Assembly: GCA_945890485.1 (NCBI GenBank)
Contig: CAMDCN010000023.1
Location: 1-64,000 of the forward strand
Direction of reading: 5' to 3'
DNA from: Candidatus Sulfopaludibacter sp. SbA3
GTDB taxonomy: Bacteria > Acidobacteriota > Terriglobia > Bryobacterales > Bryobacteraceae
Length of the DNA stretch: 64,000 nucleotides
Each line of letters starts with the position of its first letter. The stretch's first letter is position 1. The position numbers were made by a program, and so were the translations under genes. Positions 17,601 to 26,250 of this stretch are shown piece by piece. A model generated the notes under the pieces. It was not told the DNA's origin, did no database searches, and saw only the letters and a program-made list of their open reading frames with translations.

Positions 17601-17700
17601 CCCAATCATCCTTCGTTGCGTTGGTGTTCAATCCCTGCGCGAGCATGGACGATGCCAAAAAAGCAAGAAGGGAAAGCGTTGCGAGAATCGAGCGAATCAT
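14689..17700 (-). CDS. OmpA-domain protein with beta-barrel-like region, PKD and four Ig-like repeats
   Basis: A 1003-residue envelope protein. A signal peptide (1-21) is followed by an OmpA-type peptidoglycan-binding domain (about 34-138; INFETGSAVL, VEGHGD, NRRVNLNV), a Cys-Cys pair and coiled coil (172-222), then a region of alternating strands resembling an outer-membrane barrel (about 250-465). A PKD-like domain (about 493-580) and four tandem Ig-like repeats of about 70-75 residues (587-660, 666-740, 751-823, 836-905), each with a VENAD/TENAE/TQNAR motif, lead to a final PKD-like segment. The OmpA domain is at the N-terminus, opposite to classical OmpA. The start at 17700 has a GAGAGGAGG Shine-Dalgarno (17711-17719). 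Monocistronic, with its own promoter and terminator. Confidence 0.85.
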   Translation of the reverse strand: MIRSILATLSLLAFLASSMLAQGLNTNATKDDWEEINFETGSAVLVDGYPSLLRLAELLAKNDGYRVKVEGHGDPNTPARAAEKLGMARANMVKQFLEKYGARPSQISVATAGNTSPKVGNGTKEGRFMNRRVNLNVTDPQGRNVSAAGVGDAIRNLNAATGGPAGLADPKCCDEILKRLDKLDDILALLRGMKADHDGLKQEVAALKADSSKASQQVAAAVAAAPTREDMFNAANKATEDAMSKVANKKLSLLGINAGADSEGRLTFTGKGRFFNPFNNNFALQSEGEYMYFRDRQEGQFDLGLVNRYKNVQMGLFSSFKHVNIREFQSGGTLGQAAATVDYVFSRGRLGIFGTKGFLNNAVVNRAAIGNNVILENYLRIVDQVGGSGSVALWRDAYFEGNLGYLRTYNGSKPGLTARLVQPLNSHIALSFEGGLNETLVTRDNSGAFRVGVLFGGSWLRPKDYGTATGPVPVDIPRVRYELLSRRVRTGNDAPIADAGPDQIGATAGTIQLDGSASYDPDGDPITYEWRQIAGPAVTLAGAATARASFTAAENQSYAFRLTVKDDRNGMGTARVTVTTRAPQQVRILRYQANPPTITAGQSANLLWLVENADSVEIAGVGRVDSKQGTTQVSPTQTTSYLLTAKNATSEATETITVTVTQPAVRIITFNATPTTISPGETSTLAWQTENAETVTISGVSGGLAVNGTTPVSPGATTTYTITATGRGGSTATATATVQVGTGPGAGGLPRIIRFTPSPMDLEAGSSSTLSWLVENADQVAISGLGTVGLTGQAPVSPNSNTLYTLTATNAFGSVSSTVGINVRPAPPVPPTAPTIACAVSPTSLTTPGEPVTLSFTTQNARIVTFNGLGTSSPIVVRPTATTTYTLIAYGANDLTTQCQATVTVNTPSIVRPNPDPGPNVETIYRQLTLSGAASTDPEGLALTYRWRTLNQTAAVLDPNSAVTRVQLGEQFGTYVFELTVTNTKGVSASKTVTVNFVKTTVR

Positions 17701-17774
17701 ACTTGAGGATCCTCCTCTCATTTCATTGTTTGTTTTATCTTTCTGCACGTGTGCTCTTTACCCTTGACTTCCTC

Positions 17775-17803
17775 ATAGTACACTGAAACTCGTTTCTTGC
17801 CAA
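17775..17803 (-). promoter_or_regulatory. Sigma-70-type promoter for the OmpA-domain gene
   Basis: On the minus strand, TTGGCA (17798-17803) and TACTAT (17775-17780) are separated by exactly 17 bases. Transcription would begin near 17768, giving a leader of about 67 bases that contains the GAGAGGAGG ribosome-binding site. It sits in the 278-base gap between this gene and the exported-protein gene upstream. Confidence 0.6.
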
Positions 17804-17978
17804 CAACTTATCGCGCTTCGCGCAAGAATCGCGCATCCTTCATAGACTATCGGACGCGGACCAGGAAAGCGTTAGAGTCAAGCCGAAACACCCTTCAGAG
17901 GACTTTATGGAAAGAGCAGTGCTGCAGTGATTTCGTTACAAAGAATCTATTCGTCCTATGGCTAGCCAGCAAACGGGA

Positions 17979-18761
17979 TTACTTCCCGCGGACGATCGCG
18001 AAATCCCACGCCTGCGTGTTCCCCTTGCCTTCGGTGAATTGAATCCAGGCGTACTCTCCGGGGACCAACGTTTCCATCGGCCACACTTTGTAGAGATCGT
18101 CGCCGACCTGCTTCCTGAAAGTCTGCACTTCCTGGCGCTCGGTGACCACTTCCTTCACCACGGGAACGATCTCCCATTTCTCAACAATCCGGCTGGGTAC
18201 CTTTTTGTTCGTCCCGGGCCAGAGCTTCACCAATCCGAATCGCTCGGCGTCGGAGAGCCTGATATAGAACTCCGGCCGCTCGGCCGAGAGAACCAGTTTG
18301 CCGGCCACCCCATCGATTTCCAACGTGCTCTTCCCCATCAGAAAAGGAACCGGGGCAATCGCTTTGAGAATCGATCGGCGCTTGTCGTTGACCACCTTGA
18401 GCTCCGCCTGAGCTAACGGCTTCATCTTCGCCCCATCCTCTAACAGGTACACCCCCGGCTCGACTGGCACGGAGCGGACCTCTCGCCGCATTTCCCGTTC
18501 TGCTTGCGCCTCCTCCGCTTCCGCTTTCTTTTCCTCGGTGTCGGCTTGGTTGCGCGACGCGACATCGGCCCGCGTTCGCTTCAGGTCTGCCAAGGCGAGC
18601 GGAATCTCCTCCCAGTCGCTTCGTTCGACGGAATAGTAGCGGACGCGGTCTTCGACGACCTGATATTCTCGAACCCAATGCCAAGTCCCGTCGGCAAGGT
18701 AAAGCTTGACGTTTGCGGCAAGCGCTGAGGCGATGAAGAGAACCGAGAGCAACCATCGCAT
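17979..18761 (-). CDS. Exported hypothetical protein with SHD1-like start
   Basis: A 260-residue exported protein (signal MRWLLSVLFIASALAA). The first segment (KLYLADGTWHWVREYQVV, then RVRYYSVERSDWEEIP) is a pattern common in acidobacterial secreted proteins. A charged Glu/Lys/Arg-rich helix (about 70-95) follows, then a C-terminal region with ETLVPGEYAW that resembles the end of the protein at 8374-8850. No enzyme motif is visible. It lies upstream of the OmpA-domain gene on the same strand, but the 278-base gap holds a separate promoter for the latter. Confidence 0.72.
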   Translation of the reverse strand: MRWLLSVLFIASALAANVKLYLADGTWHWVREYQVVEDRVRYYSVERSDWEEIPLALADLKRTRADVASRNQADTEEKKAEAEEAQAEREMRREVRSVPVEPGVYLLEDGAKMKPLAQAELKVVNDKRRSILKAIAPVPFLMGKSTLEIDGVAGKLVLSAERPEFYIRLSDAERFGLVKLWPGTNKKVPSRIVEKWEIVPVVKEVVTERQEVQTFRKQVGDDLYKVWPMETLVPGEYAWIQFTEGKGNTQAWDFAIVRGK

Positions 18762-18809
18762 ATGACCTCAGTGTAGAACGAAAGGGCGGGCTACCCCGTG
18801 AAGGGGGGG

Positions 18810-18837
18810 TTGCAATCAATCTGAAATGTGAAATAAT
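18810..18837 (+). promoter_or_regulatory. Candidate promoter for the TonB-receptor run
   Basis: TTGCAA (18810-18815) and AATAAT (18832-18837) are spaced by 16 bases, 24 bases before the ATG of the receptor gene. It follows a G-run and is the only AT-rich stretch in the gap. Moderate match to a sigma-70 consensus. Confidence 0.4.
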
Positions 18838-18861
18838 AGCGGCACCCTAGTGGGAGTTCCT

Positions 18862-21800
18862 ATGTCACGTACCCTATCTTTTCTCCTGGCCACCTGTCTG
18901 GCCGCCCTGCCCGCAGCCGCGCAACAAAGCCGCGCCAGCTTTTTCGGCTTGGTCACGGATTCGTCCGGCGCATCCATTCCCGGCGCCAAGGTGACCATCA
19001 CCGCCGTAGACACCAACCAATCAACGGTCGTTGAAACGAGTGGCGACGGTCTCTTCTCCGCTCCATTGCTCACGATCGGAAACTACTCTATCGCAGTCGA
19101 GAAGCAGGGTTTCAAGCGGGCGGTCCGCAGCGGTCTGAACCTTCAGGTCGACCAGCGCTCGGAGATCAATTTCCGGCTCGACGTCGGTGGTACCACGGAA
19201 ACTATTGAAGTGCGCGGCGAAGCGGCGCTTGTCGATACCGGCTCCGCCACGGTGGGTAAGGTAGTCGAGAACCGCCGAGTGGTGGAACTCCCGCTTAACG
19301 GGCGCAATGCCCTGGCGCTGACGCTGCTCACGCCGAGCGTCAAGTCCAACGCCGGACCGACGAACTCAGGCTTCGGCGACCGCGGCATTCAGCTCAGTTC
19401 CATCTCGATCAACGGCGGCCCCAACGCCATGAACGCCCAGTCCCTGGACGGCGGCAACAACATCCAGTCCTATATTGGTGAAGTGGCCATCTCCCCCGCG
19501 GTCGACGCGGTCGAAGAGTTCAAAGTACAGTCGGGCACCATGTCGGCGGAGTTCGGTTTCACCGGTGGAGGCGTCATCAACATGGTGACCAAATCCGGTA
19601 CGAACCAGTTTCATGGCTCCGTCTACGAGTTCCTCCGGAACAATAAACTAGACGCCCGCAACACGTTCGCCGCCGCGAACCCGCCCTTCCGCTACAACCA
19701 GTATGGAGTCGCCGTCGGGGGCCCCGTCATCAAGGACCGCACGTTCTTCTTCGGCAACTGGGAACAGTACAACTTCCGGCGCGGTACGCCCCAGATTGGC
19801 ACCATGCCTACCGTCCGCCAACGCACGGGTGACTTTACGGATCTGCTCAACACCTCCGGCGGCCTGATCCCGATTTATGATCCCGCCACGACCCGCGTCA
19901 ACCCCAACGGCGCCGGCTTCGTTCGTGACGTTTTCCCAGGGAACATTATTCCTACCAACCGGATGGATCCGGTAGCGCTTAAGATCAACGAGTTCTACCC
20001 GCTGCCTAACCGTACTCCGACGAACGCATTCACCAACGCCAACAACTTTGGAAACATCGCCAACGAAGCACGGAATATGCGGCAGTACACGATCAAGATG
20101 GACCACCGCTTCTCGGACAAGAACTCCCTTTTTGCCCGCTACTCCTACTTCCTGCATGAGACGGATAACGGAACGAATATTTATCCCAATCCAGTGGTTT
20201 CCAAGCGCGACGACGCCCTAAACAACAAGAACTTCGTCCTGTCGGACACCCACACGTTCACGCCCAGCCTGCTGAATGAACTCAGGGTCGGCGTGACCCG
20301 CGGCTACTTTCCGTTCATCGTGCGCAGCTTCGGCGGTGACTGGCCGTCGAAACTCGGCCTGCCGTCGTCGGTTCCGGCCGACACCTTCCCGTCCATCTCA
20401 AACGGGCTGCCGGGATTCAATACGGGAACTGCCGGTCTGCGCGCCAGCCTGAATACGCAGTTCTTCGACATGATTACCAAGATCGCCGGTGCTCATACGA
20501 TGAAGCTTGGTTTCGATTTCCGTACATTGCAGGGCAACAACCTGCAGCGGTCTGCGCCTTCGGGCAGCTTCAACTTCCCGGTCGGCTTGACGGGCAATCC
20601 GCTCTCGCCCGCTGGCACGGGCTCCGCATATGGAACCTTCCTTCTCGGCCAGGTTGGGAACGCCAGCGGCACGACTCACCTGGGCGAGTCGCAGCGTGGC
20701 GTAACCTATTCCATCTTCCTCCAGGACGATTGGAAGCTTTCCCGGCGCCTTACGGTGAACCTGGGACTTCGTTGGGACTATCAGACCCAACCGGTCGAAG
20801 CCAACAACGGCATCACCAACTTTGACCCGAGCCTGCGCCTTCCGAACGGTCTCGTTGGCGGTACGATTTTCGCGAGCGCCGACAGCCGGACTTTCCGTCA
20901 GGGAGACTTCAACGATTTCGGGCCCCGCATCGGCTTGGCTTGGGACATGTTCGGCGGCGGCAAGACGGTCTTCCGCGCCGGCTATGGTGTCTACTACCCC
21001 TCGCAATTCTGGCGCCAGAACTATGCGAGCGTTCAAGGCTTCGCCAATACCTCCACCAGCTACCCTTCGGCCAACTCTAACTTTGCTGCTTTCCAACTGC
21101 GAAACGGCTTCCCGTCGCCGCTCCTCAAGCCTGCCGGTCGCGCCCTTGGCGCTGCGGCTTTCCTGGGCCAGGGCGTCACGATGGATGAGTCGATGGGCAC
21201 CACGCCGATGTCCCAGCAGTTCACGGCCTCCATGCAACACCAACTGCCCGGCCGCTGGATGGTGGACGTCACCTATACCGGAAACCTGGGCCGCCACTTC
21301 ACTACGGGCGGTTGGAATTTGAACCAACTCGATCCGCAGTACCTTGCCCTTGGTTTGGACCTGCAGACGCAGGTGCCGAACCCGAATCGCGGTCTCGTCC
21401 CCGGCGCTCTCGGTGGCGCCACCATCTCCCGCGAGCAATCCTTGCTGCCCTATCCCTACTATCAGGGCATCACCGTTCGTGGGGCGCGCATGGGCAACTT
21501 CAACTCCCACATGGTGATTCTGAGCCTCGAAAAGCGCATGGCGCAGGGTCTCAGCGTGATGTTTAACTTCACCGGTGGCAAGTTGATTTCCGAAGGCATG
21601 AACTCTCCCGTGGACTTCGGCGCTGTCGAACAGACGAACGTCCTCGGTTACCAGGACTCGAAGTACAACCGCCGCCTCGAACGCAGCGTGGACCCGACTG
21701 ACGTTTCCCAGCGCGCAGTGATGAGCTTGCTCTACGAACTTCCATTCGGCAAATCCGGATCCGGCTTCGTGAAGCGCGTCATCGGCGGCTGGCAGGTGAA

Positions 21801-22236
21801 CACCATCGGCATCATGCAGACTGGCTTGCCAGTGCTTGTAACCGGCGCCAACAACTTCCGCGCGAACCGTCCGAACTCCACCGGCGTCTCCGCCAAGCTG
21901 GACGATCCGTCGGCGCTCCGCTGGTTCAACACGGATGCCTTCGTTAACCCGCCGAACTTCACCTTCGGCAACATCGGGCGGGCACTGCCGGATGTTCGGG
22001 GCCCGGGCACGTTCAACTGGGATCTCAGCCTGATTAAGAACACGAAGCTAACGGAGCGGTTCAATCTGCAGTTCCGTGCCGAGGCTTTCAACTTCCTCAA
22101 TTCCGTCAATCTGGGCTTGCCCAATGGCGGATTCTCTGCCGGTCCGAACGGCCGCAATCAAAGCGGTACGTTTGGTACGATCACGACGGCGCGCGATGCG
22201 CGGAACATTCAATTCGGACTGAAGCTGCTGTTCTAA
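18862..22236 (+). CDS. TonB-dependent receptor, Oar-like, with carboxypeptidase-regulatory-like domain
   Basis: A 1124-residue outer-membrane receptor. A signal peptide (about 1-21) is followed by a carboxypeptidase-regulatory-like domain (about 25-110; FFGLVTDSSGASIPGAKVTI), a plug domain (VVELPLNGRNALAL, then AVEEFKVQSGTMSAEFG and GGGVINMVTKSGTNQFHGS) and a long barrel ending in the terminal Phe of GLKLLF. This is the Oar-like layout very abundant in Acidobacteria. The ligand cannot be predicted. ATG 18862 is preferred to GTG 18850 because TGGGAG sits five bases before it and the signal peptide then begins normally. It heads a run of six close genes. Confidence 0.92.
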   Translation: MSRTLSFLLATCLAALPAAAQQSRASFFGLVTDSSGASIPGAKVTITAVDTNQSTVVETSGDGLFSAPLLTIGNYSIAVEKQGFKRAVRSGLNLQVDQRSEINFRLDVGGTTETIEVRGEAALVDTGSATVGKVVENRRVVELPLNGRNALALTLLTPSVKSNAGPTNSGFGDRGIQLSSISINGGPNAMNAQSLDGGNNIQSYIGEVAISPAVDAVEEFKVQSGTMSAEFGFTGGGVINMVTKSGTNQFHGSVYEFLRNNKLDARNTFAAANPPFRYNQYGVAVGGPVIKDRTFFFGNWEQYNFRRGTPQIGTMPTVRQRTGDFTDLLNTSGGLIPIYDPATTRVNPNGAGFVRDVFPGNIIPTNRMDPVALKINEFYPLPNRTPTNAFTNANNFGNIANEARNMRQYTIKMDHRFSDKNSLFARYSYFLHETDNGTNIYPNPVVSKRDDALNNKNFVLSDTHTFTPSLLNELRVGVTRGYFPFIVRSFGGDWPSKLGLPSSVPADTFPSISNGLPGFNTGTAGLRASLNTQFFDMITKIAGAHTMKLGFDFRTLQGNNLQRSAPSGSFNFPVGLTGNPLSPAGTGSAYGTFLLGQVGNASGTTHLGESQRGVTYSIFLQDDWKLSRRLTVNLGLRWDYQTQPVEANNGITNFDPSLRLPNGLVGGTIFASADSRTFRQGDFNDFGPRIGLAWDMFGGGKTVFRAGYGVYYPSQFWRQNYASVQGFANTSTSYPSANSNFAAFQLRNGFPSPLLKPAGRALGAAAFLGQGVTMDESMGTTPMSQQFTASMQHQLPGRWMVDVTYTGNLGRHFTTGGWNLNQLDPQYLALGLDLQTQVPNPNRGLVPGALGGATISREQSLLPYPYYQGITVRGARMGNFNSHMVILSLEKRMAQGLSVMFNFTGGKLISEGMNSPVDFGAVEQTNVLGYQDSKYNRRLERSVDPTDVSQRAVMSLLYELPFGKSGSGFVKRVIGGWQVNTIGIMQTGLPVLVTGANNFRANRPNSTGVSAKLDDPSALRWFNTDAFVNPPNFTFGNIGRALPDVRGPGTFNWDLSLIKNTKLTERFNLQFRAEAFNFLNSVNLGLPNGGFSAGPNGRNQSGTFGTITTARDARNIQFGLKLLF

Positions 22237-22239
22237 AAA

Positions 22240-23091
22240 ATGCTGCCACTCTTCACCCTTCTCTTTGCCGCCGCTGGAGCCCCGTATGTCTCCAGCGGTT
22301 TCCTCACCATCCCCGCGGAGGTGAAGCTCGGCCCGATGTCCGCCGTGGAGGTGGATGCCAAAGGCAATATCTACGTCCTGCATCGTGGCGAGCCGGGCCT
22401 CGTAAAGTTCAACGCTAAAGGCGAGTACCAAAAAGGTTGGGGCGACGGCTTGTTCAAGGTCGCCCACGGCCTTCGTGTCGACCGCTCCGGCAACGTCTGG
22501 ACCACCGACAACGGCAACCACGTGCTGCGCCAGTTTTCCCCGGACGGGAAGCTGCTGCAGACGCTGGGGGAAGTCGGCGTTTCCGGTCCCGATCAAACTC
22601 ATTTTCGGGCTCCCGATGACGTCGTCTTCGCTTCGAACGGCGATCTCTATGTTGCCGATTCCGGCAACGGACGAATTGTCCACTTGGATCCGACCGGAAA
22701 GTTCATCAGCCAGTTCGGCAAGAAAGGAAAGGGAAACGGCGAGTTCGCTACCGCGCACGGGTTGGCGATCGATAAGCAGAACCGAATCTATGTGGCCGAC
22801 CGCGGCAACAATCGGGTTCAGGTTTTCTCTTCAGCCGGTGAATTCGTTGCCGAGTGGAAAGGGTTTGGCAATCCGTTCGGGTTGCTGGTGGTGAACCAGG
22901 AGCTCCTCGTGTCGGAGGGCGATGTGAATAAAATATTTCACTTCGCGCTCGGCGATGGCAAAATTGTAAATGAGTGGGGGGATTCGGATCTTCTGAAGCT
23001 CCCTCATTTGATGTCGGTCGATAAACGGGGCAACCTGTACGTCGCCGAGGTCAACGGCAAGCGCGTTCAAATCTTTAAGAAGGCGAAATGA
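22240..23091 (+). CDS. Exported NHL-repeat beta-propeller protein
   Basis: A 283-residue exported protein with about six NHL repeats. The repeats read as APDDVVFASNGDLYVADSGN, AHGLAIDKQNRIYVADRGNN and LPHLMSVDKRGNLYVAEVNG, each ending in a basic or hydrophobic strand such as RVQVF. A six-bladed propeller of this size resembles the fold of peptidyl-amidoglycolate lyases, but the metal/active-site residues cannot be confirmed, so a binding role is equally likely. It starts three bases after the receptor stop and overlaps the next gene by four (ATGA), so it is part of the same operon. Confidence 0.87.
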   Translation: MLPLFTLLFAAAGAPYVSSGFLTIPAEVKLGPMSAVEVDAKGNIYVLHRGEPGLVKFNAKGEYQKGWGDGLFKVAHGLRVDRSGNVWTTDNGNHVLRQFSPDGKLLQTLGEVGVSGPDQTHFRAPDDVVFASNGDLYVADSGNGRIVHLDPTGKFISQFGKKGKGNGEFATAHGLAIDKQNRIYVADRGNNRVQVFSSAGEFVAEWKGFGNPFGLLVVNQELLVSEGDVNKIFHFALGDGKIVNEWGDSDLLKLPHLMSVDKRGNLYVAEVNGKRVQIFKKAK

Positions 23092-24848
23092 AACGGCTAC
23101 TCCTTTTCCTTCCGGTCGTGCTGGCGGCGCAGACGCCCGAGTTAGAGCAGGCTCACGCCCCGCTCTACCAGCCGCCGGCGCAGAAGGCGAAGGCTGCCGC
23201 GGCGCTTACCCATCAGGTGGCTCGGCCCAAAGCCGGGCCGAGCGTCCCCATTGCCCGCGTCAACTTTATTGATCAGCACGTCTTCGGTCGCATGAAGAAG
23301 GACGGCATTCCGCATGCGGCCCTCGCTACCGATGAGGAGTTCGCCCGCCGTGCGTGGCTCGACGCCACCGGCCGCATTCCGCCGCCCGCCGACCTCGAAA
23401 AATTCCTGACTAGTCGCGATCCTCAAAAGCGGGCGAAGCTGGTCGACCAGCTCACCAATTCCGACGCCTTCGTCGACAAGTGGACGTACTACTTCGAGGA
23501 TCTTTTCCGCGCCGGCGGCCGCATGGGCAGCGGTCTAAATTTGTTCCATTATTGGCTGCGCGAATGGCTCACCCTCGACCGTCCCTACACCGATATGGTT
23601 ACCGACCTGCTGACCGGGGCGGGGAAGTCGAGCTTCTCCGTCCCGTCCGGCATGTACTACGCTCGCGACTTCGTGAAAGCGAAGGACGATCCCGAAGCTC
23701 CCGACGCCCATGACCTCGTCAACCAGCCCGATACGGTGGACGAGTTCACCGTTACCTATTCAAAGGTTTTCCTGGGTCTCAATCTCGCTTGCATCTCCTG
23801 CCACGATGGTGCCAACCACTTGGAGAAGGTCAACCTTTTCCTGACTTCCAAGAAGCGCGATGAGTTCTTCGGCCAAGCGGCGTTCTTTGGCAAGACTCGC
23901 CAGATCATGAACTGGGAGAACGGCTACCAGGCCAATACGGAATATACCGTCGACGACATCGGCCCGGCCTATGATCCTAAGGCGGAGTCGATTGTCCGCG
24001 TCCCACGCCGTGGCGGCGACGCTTCGCCCCGCTTCATTCTCGGCGGTGAGCGGCCCCGCGAGGGCGAAAATTCCCGCGATGCGCTGGCCCGCATTCTCAC
24101 GAACCATCCCCAGTTTCGTCGAGCCTTCGCTAATCGCATCTGGGCCGAACTGATGGGCTTCGGCATCGTCGAGCCGGTCGACGATTTCGATCTGCTGAAG
24201 CCGGATCAACCCACCAATCCCGCGCTACTCGACGCCCTCGCCGACGACTTCAAGGCGCACAACCACAGCTTTCGCCACTATGTCCAGACCGTGATGAAGT
24301 CGAGCGCCTACCAGCTCAGCAGCCGCTTCGATGGCGAGTGGAAGCCCGAATACGCTACCTACTACGCCCGCAAGTACGTGCGGATGCTGAGCGCTCCGGA
24401 ACTGCACGACGCCATCGCTTTGGCCACCGGACAACCGGCAAAGTTCAACTCCGGTTCCGAACAGGTCGGCCTTGTGATGCAGATGCCGGAGCCGAAAAAG
24501 GCCGACGCCGGCGTTCAAGGGTTCATGAAAACCTTCGGCCAGTCCAATCGGGACGATATGCCGAAGAAGGTGCCACCGTCTTCACTGCAGGCAATGTTAC
24601 TGATGCAGTCGAAAGTCGTCACGGACCGGATCGACGCCGCGAAGCCTGGCCTGATTAAGGGCCTGCTCAGCGCCACCAAGGACGATCCTGAGCTCGTGCG
24701 GCAGATCTTCGTCCACACCCTGTCCCGCCGCCCCACCGCCGCCGAAACCGCCGTGAGCCTGAAGGCTTTGCGCTCGGACCGAGCCAAGGGTGCGGCCAAC
24801 CTGCAATGGGCGCTGCTGAACAGCCCCGAATTCCTCTTCAACTACTAA
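23088..24848 (+). CDS. Exported DUF1549/DUF1553 protein with CXXCH motif
   Basis: A 586-residue exported protein of the DUF1549-DUF1553 type common in Planctomycetes and Acidobacteria. The N-terminal domain (about 55-250) includes WLDATGRIPPPADLEKFL and ends near LNLACISCHDG, where C235-I-S-C238-H239 is a c-type haem-binding CXXCH motif. The C-terminal domain begins around the ALARILTNHPQFRRAFANRI segment and includes VDDFDLLKPDQPTNPALLD and LSRRPTAAE. The biochemical role of these proteins is unproven; they always pair with DUF1501 proteins, as here. The ATG lies in an ATGA overlap with the NHL gene. Confidence 0.88.
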   Translation: MKRLLLFLPVVLAAQTPELEQAHAPLYQPPAQKAKAAAALTHQVARPKAGPSVPIARVNFIDQHVFGRMKKDGIPHAALATDEEFARRAWLDATGRIPPPADLEKFLTSRDPQKRAKLVDQLTNSDAFVDKWTYYFEDLFRAGGRMGSGLNLFHYWLREWLTLDRPYTDMVTDLLTGAGKSSFSVPSGMYYARDFVKAKDDPEAPDAHDLVNQPDTVDEFTVTYSKVFLGLNLACISCHDGANHLEKVNLFLTSKKRDEFFGQAAFFGKTRQIMNWENGYQANTEYTVDDIGPAYDPKAESIVRVPRRGGDASPRFILGGERPREGENSRDALARILTNHPQFRRAFANRIWAELMGFGIVEPVDDFDLLKPDQPTNPALLDALADDFKAHNHSFRHYVQTVMKSSAYQLSSRFDGEWKPEYATYYARKYVRMLSAPELHDAIALATGQPAKFNSGSEQVGLVMQMPEPKKADAGVQGFMKTFGQSNRDDMPKKVPPSSLQAMLLMQSKVVTDRIDAAKPGLIKGLLSATKDDPELVRQIFVHTLSRRPTAAETAVSLKALRSDRAKGAANLQWALLNSPEFLFNY

Positions 24849-24849
24849 C

Positions 24850-26250
24850 ATGCAGAAACGTGTCGCCGACCTTTTACCTGCCCGCCGCGAGCTGCTAAAG
24901 CTGGGTGGCTACGGGTTGCTCGGCTCTTTTGCCAGCCAAACTTTCGCGCCGATGCAGCTCCGCGCCGCTGGTCGCGGTAAACCTCGCGGCACCGCGCGCT
25001 TCTGCGTCGTGATCGAACTGGCGGGGGCCCTCTCCCACATCGATTCGTTCGACTTCAAAGAGAACGCCGGCACGCAGAAAGACTTCGACGTCCGGCCCAT
25101 TCGCAACGACCTCTACTTGCCCTATCGGCTTTTCCCCCAGCTTTCCGGGCAAATGGACAAGCTCTCCATCGTCCGTTCGATGAAAAGCCACGAGGTGGTT
25201 CACTTCCGCGGGCAGTATTACACACAAGCCGGGCGACCGTTGAATCCGGCCCAGGCTAGCGAGATTCCCAGCGTCGGCTCTGTGATCGCGATGGAGCTCG
25301 AAAACCAGCGCCGGCCCACCGATACCTTCCCGACTTATCTCGGCTGCAATCTCGACACCTCCGGATGCGGCGCGCTTTCGACGGGCTTTCTGCCTCCGCG
25401 CCACTCGGTGCTCGATCTGAACCTGAAGTCAGGCGCGGGTGCTGCCCCGACCTCGGCGGAAGCGATGGCTGTGCTGGCGGAACGCTACCGCCTGCTCAGC
25501 GAACTCGACGCCGTGATGGCGCCCGGCCGCAGTGGGCGCGACCGGAACTTTGGCGGGTTCCGTGACTTCCAGAAATCGGCCTACCAGATCCTCGGCGACC
25601 CTCGCTGGCCCGCCGCCTTCGCGATGGGAAAAGAAGAGATCACCCGCTACGGCGCCAACGAAGTCGGCCTCGGCTGCCTGCTCGCGCGCAACGTGATTCA
25701 GGCCGACGCCGGGACTCGCTACATTCACATCGTGCATCCGGATTGGGATCACCATCGCGACATCTACAACCACGACAAGAAGTCGAACCACTACATCCGG
25801 TGCAATGAGTTCGATAAGGCCCTGGCCCAACTGCTGACCGATCTCAGCGCCGCCCCGTCGCCTCGCACCCCGGGCAAGACCCTTCTCGATGACACGTTGG
25901 TCGTTGTCGCCACCGAGTTCGGCCGGACGCCGGGCGCGCTGAACGGCATCGCCGGGCGGCATCACTACAACCTCGCTTATCTCTCCCTGTACGCCGGCGG
26001 CGGCACCAAGCCCGGCCGCATCATCGGCAAGACCGACGCGGCAGGCGAACACGTGATCGACACTGGCTGGCGCTACAAAAAATCGTCCGTGAAGACCGAA
26101 AACGTTTACGCGACGATCTACTCGGCGCTCGGGATCGATTGGACCAAGGAGATCACGAATACTCCCTCAAAGCGGGCCTACCGCTACGTCGATGTGCTGG
26201 GAGCAACCGAGATGGTGATCGATGATGAGATTGCCGACCTGTTTGTTTAG
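24850..26250 (+). CDS. DUF1501 protein (alkaline-phosphatase-like fold), Tat-type N-terminus
   Basis: A 466-residue DUF1501 protein, a family related to the sulfatase/alkaline-phosphatase fold. The N-terminus (LPARRELLKLGGYGLLGS, twin Arg at 12-13) looks like a Tat-type leader. Family landmarks include VIELAGALSHIDSFD, SIVRSMKSHEVVHFRGQYYT, HPDWDHHRDIYNHDKKSN and VVATEFGRTPG followed by GRHHYN. Substrate and activity are unknown. It starts one base after the DUF1549 gene and its stop directly abuts the next ATG. The DUF1549-DUF1501 pairing is the usual one and implies a joint function. Confidence 0.9.
   Translation: MQKRVADLLPARRELLKLGGYGLLGSFASQTFAPMQLRAAGRGKPRGTARFCVVIELAGALSHIDSFDFKENAGTQKDFDVRPIRNDLYLPYRLFPQLSGQMDKLSIVRSMKSHEVVHFRGQYYTQAGRPLNPAQASEIPSVGSVIAMELENQRRPTDTFPTYLGCNLDTSGCGALSTGFLPPRHSVLDLNLKSGAGAAPTSAEAMAVLAERYRLLSELDAVMAPGRSGRDRNFGGFRDFQKSAYQILGDPRWPAAFAMGKEEITRYGANEVGLGCLLARNVIQADAGTRYIHIVHPDWDHHRDIYNHDKKSNHYIRCNEFDKALAQLLTDLSAAPSPRTPGKTLLDDTLVVVATEFGRTPGALNGIAGRHHYNLAYLSLYAGGGTKPGRIIGKTDAAGEHVIDTGWRYKKSSVKTENVYATIYSALGIDWTKEITNTPSKRAYRYVDVLGATEMVIDDEIADLFV

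Noticed and set aside
17797-18042. Possible 81-residue plus-strand gene between the OmpA-domain gene and the exported-protein gene
   Set aside because: It crosses into the coding sequence of the minus-strand exported protein and covers the OmpA-gene promoter; basic, motif-free product.
20398-21510. Minus-strand frame (370 residues) inside the TonB receptor
   Set aside because: Shadow of a convincing receptor gene; composition is typical of an antisense frame.
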